Positions 63,361 through 64,000 of a stretch of 64,000 nt of DNA are shown here, piece after piece; the first letter of the stretch is position 1; every line of letters begins with the position of its first letter. The notes below the pieces were generated by a model that searched no databases, was not told the DNA's origin, and worked only from the letters and a program-made list of their open reading frames with translations. The stretch spans positions 4,564,501 to 4,628,500 of the forward strand of contig NZ_CP034451.1 of NCBI RefSeq assembly GCF_003952525.1. Direction: 5' to 3'. The position numbers were made by a program, and so were the translations under genes. The stretch comes from Mesorhizobium sp. M3A.F.Ca.ET.080.04.2.1. Lineage in GTDB: Bacteria > Pseudomonadota > Alphaproteobacteria > Rhizobiales > Rhizobiaceae.

Positions 63361-64000
63361 AGCTTTGAGCGCCTTGTAGACGGCGATGCCGGCGGCGAGG
63401 TCTTCGAGCGCCGCCCCGACCGACTTGAACAGCGTGATCTCGCCGTCGCTCTGCCGGCCCTGTTTCTCGCCGCGCGCCAATTCATGCAGGTCGGCGATGA
63501 TCGCCTCAGGCTTCAGGACACCGGAAACCAAGGGCTGGACGATGTCGCCGGCTTCCTTGGTGGCGCCGGCGCGGGTGTCGACATAAACGCGGGCGCGCGA
63601 AATGGCGTCGTCATCGCTTTCGCGCATGGTCGGCGTGAAACCGCCCACCAAGTCGACATGGGTGCCCGGCTTCAGCAGCGCGCCCTTGATCAGGGGCTCG
63701 CTGGTGATGGTGGCCGACGAGACGATATCGGCTTCGCCAAGCTCGTCGGCGAGGTCGCCGCCAGCGCTTGCGGCAAGCCCCTCGGCGCGCAGGGCGGCCG
63801 CCACCTTCTCGGCATTGGCCGGCGTGCGGTTCCAGATCCGGATGGAACTGATCGGTCGCACCGCCGAATGCGCCTTGGCGAGAAAGGGCGACAACGCTCC
63901 GGCGCCGACCACCAGCAGCCTGGAAGCATCCTTGCGGGCAAGATAGGAGGCGGCGAGCGCCGAGGCGCAGGCGGTGCGCCATTGCGTCAGCCGCTGGCCG
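63343..64000 (-). CDS. Ornithine cyclodeaminase / mu-crystallin family protein, 5' end outside window
   Basis: The frame is open to the window edge, so the gene begins beyond base 64000; the apparent start at 63912 is internal. The visible residues include QWRTACASALAASYLA and the cofactor loop LLVVGAGALSPFLAKAHSAV, then IRIWNRTPANAEKVAAAL. The later part (DIVSSATITSEPLI; HVDLVGGFTP; YVDTRAGATKEAGDI) is family-typical. Members include ornithine cyclodeaminase and pyrroline-2-carboxylate reductase; the exact reaction cannot be told. The C-terminus is encoded in the tandem repeat. Confidence 0.85.
   Translation of the reverse strand, partial: GQRLTQWRTACASALAASYLARKDASRLLVVGAGALSPFLAKAHSAVRPISSIRIWNRTPANAEKVAAALRAEGLAASAGGDLADELGEADIVSSATITSEPLIKGALLKPGTHVDLVGGFTPTMRESDDDAISRARVYVDTRAGATKEAGDIVQPLVSGVLKPEAIIADLHELARGEKQGRQSDGEITLFKSVGAALEDLAAGIAVYKALKAKGVGE

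Overview
The window looks like the chromosome of an alphaproteobacterium of the order Rhizobiales, most likely Mesorhizobium or a close relative. This is inferred from the high GC content, the cysG-DUF2849-cysI-cysH-DUF934 sulfate assimilation block, olsB behind a Pho-box-like site, a YejFABE-type peptide importer, and short intergenic palindromic repeats of rhizobial type. No tRNA, rRNA, CRISPR array, transposase or integrase was found.

Left part (1-12.6 kb): a surface-polysaccharide and second-messenger block. It holds a truncated glycosyltransferase, a small methyltransferase, an ABC-exporter-like protein whose nucleotide-binding motifs are almost all lost, a stand-alone cyclic-nucleotide-binding protein, an MBL-fold hydrolase, a polysaccharide deacetylase overlapping a GT4 glycosyltransferase, a DUF3095 cyclase-like protein, a nucleotide-sugar dehydrogenase and a class III nucleotide cyclase. 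A YejFABE-like peptide importer follows (12.7-18.7 kb).

Middle part (18.9-38.6 kb): five more class III cyclases, each with a different accessory architecture (two DUF5939, one TPR, one zinc-ribbon/AAA/TPR, one TorS-like sensor/HAMP/PAS). The sensor cyclase lies directly downstream of an orphan LivK-type binding protein. Between them are a peroxiredoxin-like gene, a GNAT enzyme, an unrecognised 461-residue protein and a 974-residue fusion of GT2 glycosyltransferase, NodS-like methyltransferase and NodB-like deacetylase. With the left block there are six recognisable class III cyclases plus one DUF3095 relative in about 30 kb.

Right part (38.7-64 kb): mostly housekeeping. It holds PBP1A (disrupted by five apparent one-base deletions), an SDR, a quinone-reductase-like enzyme divergent from an AraC regulator, a KefB/YbaL antiporter, a host-attachment-family protein, the sulfate assimilation operon, a decayed GMC oxidoreductase tail, a PfpI protein, grpE, a TRIC channel, olsB, a hybrid histidine kinase, acuI, lspA, two RNA methyltransferases, a DUF1772-like membrane protein, a frameshifted YafY/WYL regulator, a VOC protein and the end of an ornithine cyclodeaminase gene. 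Three intergenic regions carry heptamer or octamer tandem repeats arranged as hairpins.

Quality note: eight apparent single-base deletions (two in a cyclase, five in PBP1A, one in the YafY gene), with no insertions, suggest consensus errors rather than true pseudogenes. The predicted proteins should be read with that in mind.
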